The notes beneath the pieces are model-generated. The model was not told the DNA's origin, did no database searches, and saw only the letters and a list, made by a program, of their open reading frames with translations. DNA of 18,193 nucleotides from a bacterium (GTDB taxonomy: Bacteria > Bacteroidota > Bacteroidia > Bacteroidales > Muribaculaceae). A program made the translations under genes and the position numbers. The stretch covers positions 1 to 18,193 of the forward strand of contig SFTJ01000054.1 of assembly GCA_004563195.1 (NCBI GenBank). The letters run 5' to 3'. Positions 7,020-14,070 of the stretch are shown piece by piece; within the stretch, counting starts at the first letter, position 1; every line of letters begins with the position of its first letter.

Positions 7020-8024
7020 ATGACAAATAATTTTCCGGGCCGAATAGCCGTGATGGGTGGAGGCAGCTGGGCTACAGCCCTTGCCAAACTGATGCTCAAC
7101 AACAACGAGAGTATAATATGGTATATGCGACGCCCCGACCGCATAGAGAGTTTCAAAGCCACCGGGCACAATCCGGTGTATCTGAGCGATGTGCGTTTCG
7201 ACACCTCGCGCATCTATTTCACCAGCGACATCAACGAAGCTTGCCGCCTCGCCGACACTCTGCTGCTTGCCGTGCCCTCGCCTTACTTCAAGAATCACAT
7301 GGCCAACATCACCGAGGACATCAGCCAAAAGCATGTGGTGAATGCCATTAAGGGTATTGTGCCCGACGAGAATATGCTCATCACGCAATATATGACTCGG
7401 CAGTTTGGCATCTCGCCCGATAATCTGCTTGTGGCAAGCGGCCCTTGCCACGCCGAGGAAGTGGCGCTCGAGCGCCTCAGCTACCTCACCGTGGCTGCCC
7501 AGAGCATCGAGAAAGCGCAAGCCTTTGCCGCCAAACTCGAGAGTGCCAAGATGAAAACCGTGCTGTCGAGCGACATCGACGGCATAGAATATGCCGGTGT
7601 GCTCAAGAATGTGTATGCCATAGGAGCCGGCATTTTGCACGGACTGAAGAATGGCGACAATTTCCTCGCCACCTATGTATCGAACGCCATACGCGAGATG
7701 GAGCGATTTGAAGACATCGCTTGCCCGCACTCGCAGCGCAATATTTGCAATTCGGCTTATCTGGGCGACTTGCTGGTTACTTGCTACTCACGATTCAGCC
7801 GAAATCACAATTTCGGCGCTATGATTGGTCGCGGCTACTCGGTAAAGGCTGCCATGATGGAAATGGAGATGGTGGCTGAGGGCTATTATGCCACCCGATG
7901 CATGCATCTCATCAATGAGAAGCACCATGTGGAGATGCCTATCCTCGACACTATGTATTCCATTCTCTACGAGCGCAAAAATGCCGGCGAAGCCATAGCG
8001 CAGCTCGCTCGTCATCTCAGTTGA
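7020..8024 (+). CDS. gpsA: NAD(P)H-dependent glycerol-3-phosphate dehydrogenase
   Basis: This 334-residue cytoplasmic enzyme reduces dihydroxyacetone phosphate to sn-glycerol-3-phosphate, the backbone for phospholipids. The N-terminal Rossmann fold begins IAVMGGGSWATALA (residues 9-22), with the GxGxWA nucleotide-binding loop. NAIKG (108-112) and SGPCHAEEVA (140-149) are family signatures. The C-terminal helical domain carries GVLKNVYAIGAG, with the expected catalytic lysine K196, and GDLLVTCYSRFSRNHNFG. Length is normal. The start is fixed because the next methionine (M12) would remove the first strand of the Rossmann fold. In Bacteroides lysS-gpsA is commonly followed by pgi; here gpsA instead faces a convergent cell-wall gene 32 bases away. 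Confidence 0.96.
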   Translation: MTNNFPGRIAVMGGGSWATALAKLMLNNNESIIWYMRRPDRIESFKATGHNPVYLSDVRFDTSRIYFTSDINEACRLADTLLLAVPSPYFKNHMANITEDISQKHVVNAIKGIVPDENMLITQYMTRQFGISPDNLLVASGPCHAEEVALERLSYLTVAAQSIEKAQAFAAKLESAKMKTVLSSDIDGIEYAGVLKNVYAIGAGILHGLKNGDNFLATYVSNAIREMERFEDIACPHSQRNICNSAYLGDLLVTCYSRFSRNHNFGAMIGRGYSVKAAMMEMEMVAEGYYATRCMHLINEKHHVEMPILDTMYSILYERKNAGEAIAQLARHLS

Positions 8025-8056
8025 TGCTCGTTTTGCCGATTGAAATCACGAATTAA

Positions 8057-9094
8057 TCAGCGCAATATCAATACATCACCCGGTGCTATCTCGGCATCGG
8101 GTTTTATTTTGTTGAGTTTTGCCAGACTTTTGAGTTGAATGCCATAATACTGTGCCACCTTCAGCAGCGTTTCGCCTTCGGTTACGAGATGCTCGCTGTG
8201 TTCGTCGGATGCTTTCTTGGCTTTCTGCTCCAGCCAAATCACATCGCCGGGTGCTATCACGTCGTCGCGATGCATATCGTTGAATTTAGCCAATTTGTCG
8301 GGCTTCACATCGAGTTCGGTGGCGAGCGAGGCGAAGGTGTCGCCCTCGCGAGCGATTATGCAATAGAGTCCTCGGCGGCGACGCACCACATGCTGCTGTC
8401 CTATTTCGGCAGCAAGCATATCCTCCACTTCGCTCTCGAGCTGCGAGTCGCTGCCCGACTGCTGCACCTTCTTGGCGGGCTTGGCTGCAGGCTCCGGAGT
8501 CTCCACGGTGCGCGCAAGTGCCTGATAGCGCGAGTCGTCGTATTGAAACAATTCGTAGGTCTCTATTATATTGATGAGTTTTTCGGGATATTTGGGGTCG
8601 GTGGCATAGCCGCATTTCTTGAGCGTTTGCGCCCAGCCCTTATAGTCGGTGATATCGAGGGCATAGAGCGACTCATAGCGTTTGCGCTTCAGAAATAGCG
8701 AATGGTCGTTGTACGACTCCGCCGCCGAGGCATAGCTGCGGAAACATTCTTGCAACTCATCGTCGTCGTGGCGAATGGTGTCGCCCGCCCAACCGGTGCA
8801 CTTGATGCCAAAGTGGTTGTTGCCCGCCGTGGCGAGGCGGCTCTGTCCCGCCTGGCTCTCGAGCAAACCTTGCGCCAGCGTGATACTCGCCGGTATGCCG
8901 TGGCGCCGCTGCTGTTCTATGGCTATGTCCTTATATTCGTCGATATAGTTGAGATACTTCGCCGAGAGGCGTTGTTGAGCATAGGTCACTTGTCCGTCGG
9001 CAACGAAAATTGCCAAAATTATGGAGCAAAAAGCTGTCTTCGAAACGATATTTGAAAAAATATCGATATATTTGCGTAAAATCTGATAAATCAT
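8057..9094 (-). CDS. Secreted glucosaminidase (GH73-like) with two LysM domains
   Basis: The 345-residue protein is predicted to cut the glycan strands of peptidoglycan in the periplasm. A long n-region and hydrophobic stretch (residues 21-32) form a signal peptide, with a probable cut after VTYA at 39. Residues about 45-190 are a glucosaminidase domain (PF01832): ITLAQGLLESQAGQSRLA carries the expected catalytic E79, followed by NNHFGIKC and later YATDPKYPEKLINIIE. A linker rich in Ala, Pro, Lys and Gln leads to LysM repeats at about 243-288 (IAREGDTFASLATEL, APGDVIWL) and 302-345 (VTEGETLLKVAQYYG, APGDVLIL). The start codon overlaps that of cdd on the opposite strand; no other methionine precedes the catalytic domain, and a -7 element sits correctly upstream. 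It probably takes part in wall remodelling or cell separation. Confidence 0.92.
   Translation of the reverse strand: MIYQILRKYIDIFSNIVSKTAFCSIILAIFVADGQVTYAQQRLSAKYLNYIDEYKDIAIEQQRRHGIPASITLAQGLLESQAGQSRLATAGNNHFGIKCTGWAGDTIRHDDDELQECFRSYASAAESYNDHSLFLKRKRYESLYALDITDYKGWAQTLKKCGYATDPKYPEKLINIIETYELFQYDDSRYQALARTVETPEPAAKPAKKVQQSGSDSQLESEVEDMLAAEIGQQHVVRRRRGLYCIIAREGDTFASLATELDVKPDKLAKFNDMHRDDVIAPGDVIWLEQKAKKASDEHSEHLVTEGETLLKVAQYYGIQLKSLAKLNKIKPDAEIAPGDVLILR
9067..9074 (+). promoter_or_regulatory. -7 element of cdd, inside the opposite gene
   Basis: TATATTTG is an exact TAnnTTTG match 18 bases before the cdd ATG. It lies within codons 7-10 of the minus-strand glucosaminidase gene. No good -33 element is visible. 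Confidence 0.5.
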
Positions 9095-9563
9095 GAAAGA
9101 AATAAATTTGACTACAAAGATAGCAGTTTACTCTTATTCAGAGCTAACTGCTGAGGATAAAAAACTCACTTCGATGGCAAAAGAAGCCACAAAAAGGGCA
9201 TATTCGCCCTATAGCCACTTCAATGTGGGCGTGGCTTTGCTGCTTGACAACGGCGAAATACTCACCGGAGCCAATCAGGAAAACGCGGCATTCTCGTCGG
9301 GCACTTGTGCTGAACGCAGCGTGATTTATTATGCCGGAGCCAACTATCCCGGCGTGTCGTTCAAGAAACTGGTGATAGCGGCTTGGACCGACGGCGACTT
9401 CGTGCAAACGCCCATCTCGCCCTGCGGCCACTGCCGTCAAGCCATTCTGGAATATGAAACCATCGGTGGCAAGCCCATCGAGATTATTCTCTGCGGCCGC
9501 GATGAGGTGTATGTGCTCGATAGCATCAAGGCGCTTATGCCGCTGAGTTTTGTGGAATTTTAA
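9093..9563 (+). CDS. cdd: Cytidine deaminase, homotetrameric type
   Basis: This 156-residue cytoplasmic enzyme converts cytidine and deoxycytidine to uridine and deoxyuridine in pyrimidine salvage. It shows the short (T-CDA) architecture. SPYSHFNVGVALL (38-50) forms the core strand. SSGTCAERSVIY (68-79) gives zinc ligand C72 and proton-shuttling E74. PCGHCRQ (110-116) gives zinc ligands C111 and C114. It is slightly longer than the usual 130 residues because of an N-terminal extension of about 25 residues. The start ATG (9093-9095) overlaps the opposite gene's start on the same CATG. An alpha/beta hydrolase follows after 18 bases, so the two are probably co-transcribed. Confidence 0.95.
   Translation: MKEINLTTKIAVYSYSELTAEDKKLTSMAKEATKRAYSPYSHFNVGVALLLDNGEILTGANQENAAFSSGTCAERSVIYYAGANYPGVSFKKLVIAAWTDGDFVQTPISPCGHCRQAILEYETIGGKPIEIILCGRDEVYVLDSIKALMPLSFVEF
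9115..9122 (-). promoter_or_regulatory. -7 element of the glucosaminidase gene, inside cdd
   Basis: The minus strand reads TATCTTTG, an exact consensus match ending 20 bases before the ATG at 9094. It lies within cdd codons 8-10, so the two divergent promoters are each placed inside the other gene. Confidence 0.5.
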
Positions 9564-9581
9564 CATTTTAATACATTGGTT

Positions 9582-10922
9582 ATGAAGCACTTCCGTTTCA
9601 CCGCCATGCTAATGGCAGCATGCATTGCCGTTGCGGCCGATGCTCATTCTCTCACCGGCAAGTGGACCGGCACGCTCAATGCCGGAATGCAGAAAATGAC
9701 GCTGGTGATTCGCATAGCCGATGAGGCGCATGCGTGGCTCGACTCGCCCGACCAAATGGCGCTCGACATAGCCTGCGACTCGATTAATCTCTCCCCTACT
9801 ACTGCTTATTTGAGAATTAAACGCTTCGGCATGGCGCTCAATCTCTCGCTCAATGCCGAGACCAATACGCTCGAGGGGGCGTTTCAGCAGGGTTTGGCGC
9901 GTCTGCCCATAGCGTTCGATTTTTCCGACAGCAATCCCTATCTCAATCGTCCTCAGACACCTGTGCCGCCCTTCCCTTACGAGGAGCGCGAAGTGACTTT
10001 CTCGAGCCAAGGTGCCACTCTTGCCGGCACTCTCACTTTGCCTAAGGGCAAAAAAGGGCTCACTGCCGTGGTGCTGGTGACCGGTAGCGGCACGCAAAAC
10101 CGCGATGAGGAACTCATGGGCCACAAACCCTTTGCCGTGATAGCCGACTATCTCACCCGTCAGGGCATAGCGGTGCTTCGCTACGACGACCGCGGCGCCG
10201 GCGCTTCGTCGGCGGGCAGCATCGACAACACCACTCTCGACTTTGCCGACGATGCTCTCGCTGCTGTGCGCTATCTGCACTCCGTGCCCGAAATCAATAA
10301 GAAAAAGATTGGCATTGCGGGCCACAGCGAGGGTGGCGAGATAGCCGTGATGCTTGCCGCCGAGCACAGCCGCGAGGTGGCGTTTATTGTCTCCATTGCG
10401 GGTCCGGTGGTCAAGGGCTCTGACCTTCTTTTGCGCCAAGGCGAGGACTTGGCTAAAGCGGGAAAGGGCACATTCGGCGATGCCGAAAAAGCCAAAATGA
10501 TGCGCATCTATGCCGCCATCGATAGCATTCACGACACCGATGCCCTCCGCTCGCGTCTCACTCAAATTCTCCGCGAAGGTGCCACTCCGGCGCAGTTGCT
10601 TGGCATCGACAAACAGGTGGCTGCATTGACCACACCGTGGTACACTCACTTTGTGCGCTACAATCCCATAATCCACTTGCAGCAGGTGCGATGCCCTATG
10701 CTTGCCATTTATGGCGGCCACGATGTGCAGGTGTCGCTCGAGCAAAACAGCACCGTCCTCAAAAATGCGTATCAGGGCAAGCGCCTGAAGCAGTTGCTCT
10801 ATCCTGCCCACAATCACCTGATGCAGCATTGCAGCCAACCGGGCATCGACTATGGCAACATCGATCAGACCATCGACCCCATTGTGCTCGAAGATATGGC
10901 TGAGTGGATAAAAAAGCAATAA
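9582..10922 (+). CDS. Exported alpha/beta hydrolase (serine hydrolase)
   Basis: I choose the ATG at 9582 (446 residues) over a TTG two codons earlier. A signal peptide comes first (MKHFRFTAMLMAACIAVAA, cut near residue 20-22). Residues about 23-120 form an N-terminal beta-rich domain (LTGKWTGTLN) of the kind often fused to this enzyme class in Bacteroidetes. The alpha/beta hydrolase fold spans about 135-446: LVTGSGTQNRDE (165-176) near the oxyanion site, RYDDRG (200-205), nucleophile elbow GHSEGG with S249, then D381 in YGGHDVQ and H412 in PAHNH. This set is complete for an esterase or peptidase-like hydrolase. The substrate cannot be read from the sequence. It follows cdd by 18 bases and is likely co-transcribed, although an exported enzyme has no obvious link to cytidine salvage. 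Confidence 0.88.
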   Translation: MKHFRFTAMLMAACIAVAADAHSLTGKWTGTLNAGMQKMTLVIRIADEAHAWLDSPDQMALDIACDSINLSPTTAYLRIKRFGMALNLSLNAETNTLEGAFQQGLARLPIAFDFSDSNPYLNRPQTPVPPFPYEEREVTFSSQGATLAGTLTLPKGKKGLTAVVLVTGSGTQNRDEELMGHKPFAVIADYLTRQGIAVLRYDDRGAGASSAGSIDNTTLDFADDALAAVRYLHSVPEINKKKIGIAGHSEGGEIAVMLAAEHSREVAFIVSIAGPVVKGSDLLLRQGEDLAKAGKGTFGDAEKAKMMRIYAAIDSIHDTDALRSRLTQILREGATPAQLLGIDKQVAALTTPWYTHFVRYNPIIHLQQVRCPMLAIYGGHDVQVSLEQNSTVLKNAYQGKRLKQLLYPAHNHLMQHCSQPGIDYGNIDQTIDPIVLEDMAEWIKKQ

Positions 10923-11018
10923 AAAAATACCTCCGGCGGAGAGGGTATAAAACAAATTACTTGCCCGAAGAAATAAAATCAACTTCTCCCGAAGGGTCGA
11001 AAAATAAAAAAATTATAG

Positions 11019-11026
11019 TAATTTTG
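11019..11026 (+). promoter_or_regulatory. -7 element of dnaX, six bases before the ATG
   Basis: TAATTTTG matches TAnnTTTG exactly, with six bases between it and the dnaX start codon. If used, transcription would begin at or next to the ATG, giving a leaderless mRNA. Confidence 0.5.
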
Positions 11027-11032
11027 TAGTTA

Positions 11033-12790
11033 ATGGAAAACTATATCGTATCAGCCCGAAAATACCGCCCGTCCACCTTCCGTAATGTGGTGGGACAGCA
11101 GGCTCTTACTCACACCTTGAAGTCGGCAATCGATAACTCGCGCCTGGCGCATGCCTATCTGTTCTGTGGACCTCGTGGCGTGGGAAAGACTTCGTGTGCG
11201 CGTATTTTTGCCAAAACCATCAACTGCCTCAACCCTACTCCCGACCACGAAGCATGCAACGAATGTGAATCGTGCAGGGCTTTTAACGAGCAGCATAGCT
11301 ACAACATTGTGGAGCTCGACGCGGCTTCAAACAACTCGGTGGATGATATGCGCACCCTCATCGACCAAGTGCGCATCCCGCCCCCAATAGGCAAATACCG
11401 CGTGTATATCATCGACGAGGTGCACATGCTGTCTGCTGCAGCGTTCAATGCCTTCTTGAAAACTCTTGAGGAGCCCCCGGCTCACGCCATCTTCATCCTC
11501 GCCACCACCGAGAAGCATAAGATTATTCCCACCATCCTGAGCCGTTGCCAAATCTACGACTTTGCGAGAATCACCACTCAGGACATTGTGAGCCAATTGC
11601 AATACATTGCCGAGCAGGAGGGCATCAAGACTGAAAATGCTGCCCTAAATGTGATTGCCCAGAAAGCCGACGGCGCTATGCGCGATGCTCTCTCGATTTT
11701 CGACCAAGTGGCTGCTTCATCGGAGGGTAATATCACTTATCAGAACACTATCGCCAACCTCAATGTGCTCGACCACGACTACTATTTCCGTCTCGTGGAA
11801 GCGTTCAAGAAGAGCGATGTGCCTGAGGCTCTGCTTATCTATAAGGATGTCCGCGACCATGGCTTCGACTCAAAATTCTTCATCAATGGCCTCGCTCAAC
11901 ACTTGCGCGACTTGATGGTGGCTTACGACCCGCGCACTCGTTGCTTGCTCGAAATGAGCGACGAACTCGCTGATGAGTTTGCCAAACAAGCCGTTTCGCT
12001 CAATCCTCGCTGGTATTATGCTGCTATGGACATCTGCAACACTTGCGACCTGAATTATCCCACTGCCTCCAACAAGCAATTTGCTGTGGAATTGGCTTTG
12101 ATAAAGATATGTCAACTGCTGGCGCCTGCTCCGGCTCCTACGCCGGGCGGTGGTGGCGGCGCTCCGTTGCGCTCAATAGCCCAACCGGCTGCACCGCAAC
12201 CGGCTGCCCCTCAGCAGCAAGCCGCACCTCAGTCGGCTGCCCCTCATGCTTCGGCTCAGGGGCAGGCGGCTGCCGTTAATCAGCCAAAATCTCAAGCTCA
12301 GCAGCCCGAAACTGCGCGCTACGAGAGCCTCGACGGCGGTGGTGTGCACCGTTTTAACGCTAAAAAGACTCTCCGTTTCGAAAGTACTGAGAACCAAACC
12401 GCCGTGGTTGATGCGCCGGTGCAAAACCGCAATGCGGTGTTCAATCAAGCCATGCTCACTGCGGCTTGGAACAACTTTATCCGCAACCACCCGCACCGCC
12501 GTATGCTCATCAGCGCTATGGGAATGGTGCAGCCCACTCTCGTCTCTGCCAATGCCTTCGAAATATGCGTCAGCGAGGTGCAAAAGAGCATTTTCGACCA
12601 GGATACCACCGAAATTCTCACCGCTTTGCGCAACGAATTGCAAAACGACTATGTGGGCATGAATATAAGAATAGTGCAAACCGCTCCACGACCTAAATAC
12701 AAGACTCCCCGCGAGATAATCGAGGACATTCGCACCGCTTATCCCGCCATCGAATCGCTTATCAACGACTTTAAACTGTCGATGAAATAA
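11033..12790 (+). CDS. dnaX: DNA polymerase III subunit gamma/tau (clamp loader)
   Basis: This 585-residue ATPase loads the sliding clamp and ties the replicative polymerase together. It starts with the standard MENYIVSARKYRPSTF. Walker A is GPRGVGKTS (46-54). Zinc ligands are C65, C75, C78 and C81 (CNECESC). Walker B is YIIDEVHMLS (125-134), sensor I lies around ATTEKHK (157-163), and the arginine finger is in SRC (170-172). The helical collar domain runs to about 362. Residues about 363-428 are a low-complexity Ala/Pro/Gln linker with a run of five glycines. A C-terminal domain (about 445-585) corresponds to the polymerase-binding region of tau. I see no convincing ribosomal frameshift site, so a separate gamma form is not supported. 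Confidence 0.96.
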   Translation: MENYIVSARKYRPSTFRNVVGQQALTHTLKSAIDNSRLAHAYLFCGPRGVGKTSCARIFAKTINCLNPTPDHEACNECESCRAFNEQHSYNIVELDAASNNSVDDMRTLIDQVRIPPPIGKYRVYIIDEVHMLSAAAFNAFLKTLEEPPAHAIFILATTEKHKIIPTILSRCQIYDFARITTQDIVSQLQYIAEQEGIKTENAALNVIAQKADGAMRDALSIFDQVAASSEGNITYQNTIANLNVLDHDYYFRLVEAFKKSDVPEALLIYKDVRDHGFDSKFFINGLAQHLRDLMVAYDPRTRCLLEMSDELADEFAKQAVSLNPRWYYAAMDICNTCDLNYPTASNKQFAVELALIKICQLLAPAPAPTPGGGGGAPLRSIAQPAAPQPAAPQQQAAPQSAAPHASAQGQAAAVNQPKSQAQQPETARYESLDGGGVHRFNAKKTLRFESTENQTAVVDAPVQNRNAVFNQAMLTAAWNNFIRNHPHRRMLISAMGMVQPTLVSANAFEICVSEVQKSIFDQDTTEILTALRNELQNDYVGMNIRIVQTAPRPKYKTPREIIEDIRTAYPAIESLINDFKLSMK

Positions 12791-12925
12791 CCGCACACCC
12801 TCTCCCCTATTGCCTCACTCGGCAACTCATTCGCCGTATTTTTTTCACTCCACATTCTGTTTTCTTGATAAAATGATGTATTTTTACACCATTAATCACT
12901 CTATTAGCAATAATTATTAACTGAA
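12791..12925 (+). other. Short intergenic stretch after dnaX with weak terminator and promoter signals
   Basis: CGGC and GCCG around 12820-12835 form only a four-pair stem before TATTTTTTTC, a poor terminator candidate for dnaX. TATTTTTA at 12879-12886 is one base off the -7 consensus, with TCTG 19 bases upstream, and could drive the next gene. Both are weak. Confidence 0.3.
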
Positions 12926-13303
12926 ATGAAGAAATTGTTTATCTTGATAGTGCTGCTGATAGCCGCAGGAGCACTTATTGCCACCAATCCCTCTCGCGAG
13001 GACCATGTGGCTGCCGTTAATCAAGTGGTGAGTTCGAGCATCGAACAAAACCTCAGTTCCAACAATCCCGTGCTCGACATTATGGGCAAAGTGGGGTCGG
13101 CTATCGGTTCGGAAGTTGCTCGAAATGTGGTTGACCAAAAACTTGAGTATTGCAATTATTACCTATTCAGCCTCACTCGCACTCAATACGATGGCAAAAA
13201 CTACTACCTGAGCGTAGGCGCTCTCGGCACCGTGAAAGCTACATTCAACGAGGAAGACCTCAAAGATGCCGTAAATAACGGAATCAATAGCCTGCTGAAA
13301 TAG
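12926..13303 (+). CDS. Small membrane-anchored or secreted protein, DUF4359-like
   Basis: The 125-residue protein begins with KK and a hydrophobic stretch (residues 4-19, LFILIVLLIAAGALIA), either an uncleaved anchor or a signal peptide. ATNPSREDHVAAV follows, and then a mixed helical region. The second half has an aromatic-rich segment, YCNYYLFSLTRTQYDGKNYYLSVGALGTV. The TNP motif right after the anchor and the YLFS element recall DUF4359 proteins, but I assign that family only tentatively. No active-site pattern is seen, and function is unknown. It stands alone between dnaX and a repeat island. The sequence reads like a normal coding region in base composition. Confidence 0.65.
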   Translation: MKKLFILIVLLIAAGALIATNPSREDHVAAVNQVVSSSIEQNLSSNNPVLDIMGKVGSAIGSEVARNVVDQKLEYCNYYLFSLTRTQYDGKNYYLSVGALGTVKATFNEEDLKDAVNNGINSLLK

Positions 13304-13329
13304 CAATTGTAGGCATCGCCTTGGTGGCG

Positions 13330-13440
13330 ATGCGGTTAGTAGGCGGCTGCGCCGCGGTTATGCGGTTAGTCGGCATCACCTGGCGGCGATGCGGTTAGCG
13401 GATTATTTCGGTGAGGTCGGACCAGTCGGACCGGTCGGAC
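13330..13440. repeat. Short direct repeats: three ATGCGGTTAG copies and a 9-bp tandem
   Basis: ATGCGGTTAG occurs at 13330-13339, 13360-13369 and 13389-13398, each preceded by GC-rich palindromic sequence such as GGCGGCTGCGCCGC. GTCGGAC then recurs at 13416, 13425 and 13434 with a period of nine bases. Confidence 0.8.
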
Positions 13441-13466
13441 GAATTGCGGCGTGTGTTGGACTTTAC

Positions 13467-13502
13467 CACGGATTTTCACAGAATTAGGCACGGATTTTCA
13501 CA
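13467..13502 (+). repeat. Direct repeat CACGGATTTTCACA, two copies
   Basis: The 14-base sequence occurs exactly at 13467-13480 and 13489-13502, a period of 22 bases. It is followed by related motifs on the opposite sense (TATCTGTG, AATCTGTG), so the region is a decayed family of alternating repeats. Confidence 0.8.
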
Positions 13503-13558
13503 ATATTGTGTTTATCTGTGCCATGTTTTGTGTTAATCTGTGTATATTTTGCCGAATT

Positions 13559-13687
13559 GCATCGGAGGTAACCAACCTGAAAGGTTGAATGCCGAGGGCG
13601 GAGCCCGAGTGCTTGTAGCCTGGGGTTAAGCGTTAGCGCAACCCCCGGAACCATATGCCTCCAAGGAAAGCGTCTGAAAGACGCGAA
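13559..13687 (+). repeat. Interspersed repeat unit, copy A (direct)
   Basis: This copy of about 129 bases matches 13839-13968 at roughly nine positions in ten. It contains the hairpin AACCT-GAA-AGGTT (13574-13586), a GGGC/GCCC pair, a GGGGTT/AACCCC stem and a terminal hairpin GCGTCT-GAA-AGACGC. Confidence 0.85.
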
Positions 13688-13710
13688 TGTTGCCGCCAAG
13701 GAAGCTGATT

Positions 13711-13822
13711 TTCGCGTCTTTCAGACGCATAATGGTGGGTGGCACGATACCGAGGGTTTCGCTTCGCTACACCCTCGGCTAAGAGCCACTCGCTTCGCTC
13801 GGGCGTTCGACCTTTCAGGTCG
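13711..13822 (-). repeat. Interspersed repeat unit, copy C (inverted, diverged)
   Basis: This is a reverse-oriented relative of copies A and B. Its first 18 bases (13711-13728) are the exact reverse complement of the end of copy A (13670-13687). It ends in ACCTTTCAGGT, the counterpart of the first hairpin. The middle differs: it has a perfect 8-bp stem CCGAGGGT (13750-13757) with ACCCTCGG (13771-13778) and CGCTTCGCT repeats. Confidence 0.75.
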
Positions 13823-13838
13823 TGCTGCGGTTATCGTG

Positions 13839-13968
13839 GCATCGAAGGTATCCAACCTGAAAGGTTGAATGCCGAGGGCGATAGCCCGAGTGCTCTTAGC
13901 CGGGGGTTAAGCGTCAGCGCAACCCCCGGGACACATGCCTCCAAGGAAAAGCGTCTGAAAGACGCGAA
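13839..13968 (+). repeat. Interspersed repeat unit, copy B (direct)
   Basis: This is the second direct copy, 280 bases after copy A. Its central stem is perfect, CCGGGGGTT (13900-13908) with AACCCCCGG (13921-13929), and an inner GCG/CGC pairing extends it. It ends with the same GCGTCTGAAAGACGC hairpin. Confidence 0.85.
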
Positions 13969-13985
13969 AGCAGCCGCGGTTATTT

Positions 13986-14059
13986 GCGCTGACCACCACA
14001 AATAATCTGTGAGAGATTAAAATCATCAGCGCTGACCGCCACAAAAAATCTGCGAGAGA
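13986..14059 (+). repeat. 31-bp direct repeat, two copies
   Basis: The stretches 13986-14016 and 14029-14059 both begin GCGCTGACC and end GAGAGA and differ at only three positions. The period is 43 bases. The second copy ends 12 bases before the stop codon of the minus-strand thioesterase. Confidence 0.85.
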
Positions 14060-14070
14060 GAGATATTGTG

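Larger units (their letters stand above)
13304..14070. repeat. Repeat island without a credible gene
   Basis: Almost all of this 767-base interval is made of short repeats and hairpins of several kinds, listed separately. Open frames occur on both strands (for example minus 13484-13699 and plus 13739-14005), but they read through palindromic repeat arms and show no domain, so I do not call them genes. The island separates the small protein at 12926-13303 from the 3' end of the thioesterase gene. Confidence 0.75.

Noticed and set aside
12361..12367. Possible dnaX frameshift site, TAAAAAG
   Set aside because: It has only five A and does not fit the X-XXY-YYZ slippery pattern; there is no evident Shine-Dalgarno before it or strong stem after it.
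13484..14005. Open frames on both strands in the repeat island
   Set aside because: They read through palindromic repeats, which give open frames by composition; no recognisable protein features.
13304..14070. CRISPR array
   Set aside because: Repeats are of several different kinds and spacings, with no regular repeat-spacer pattern and no cas gene in the window.
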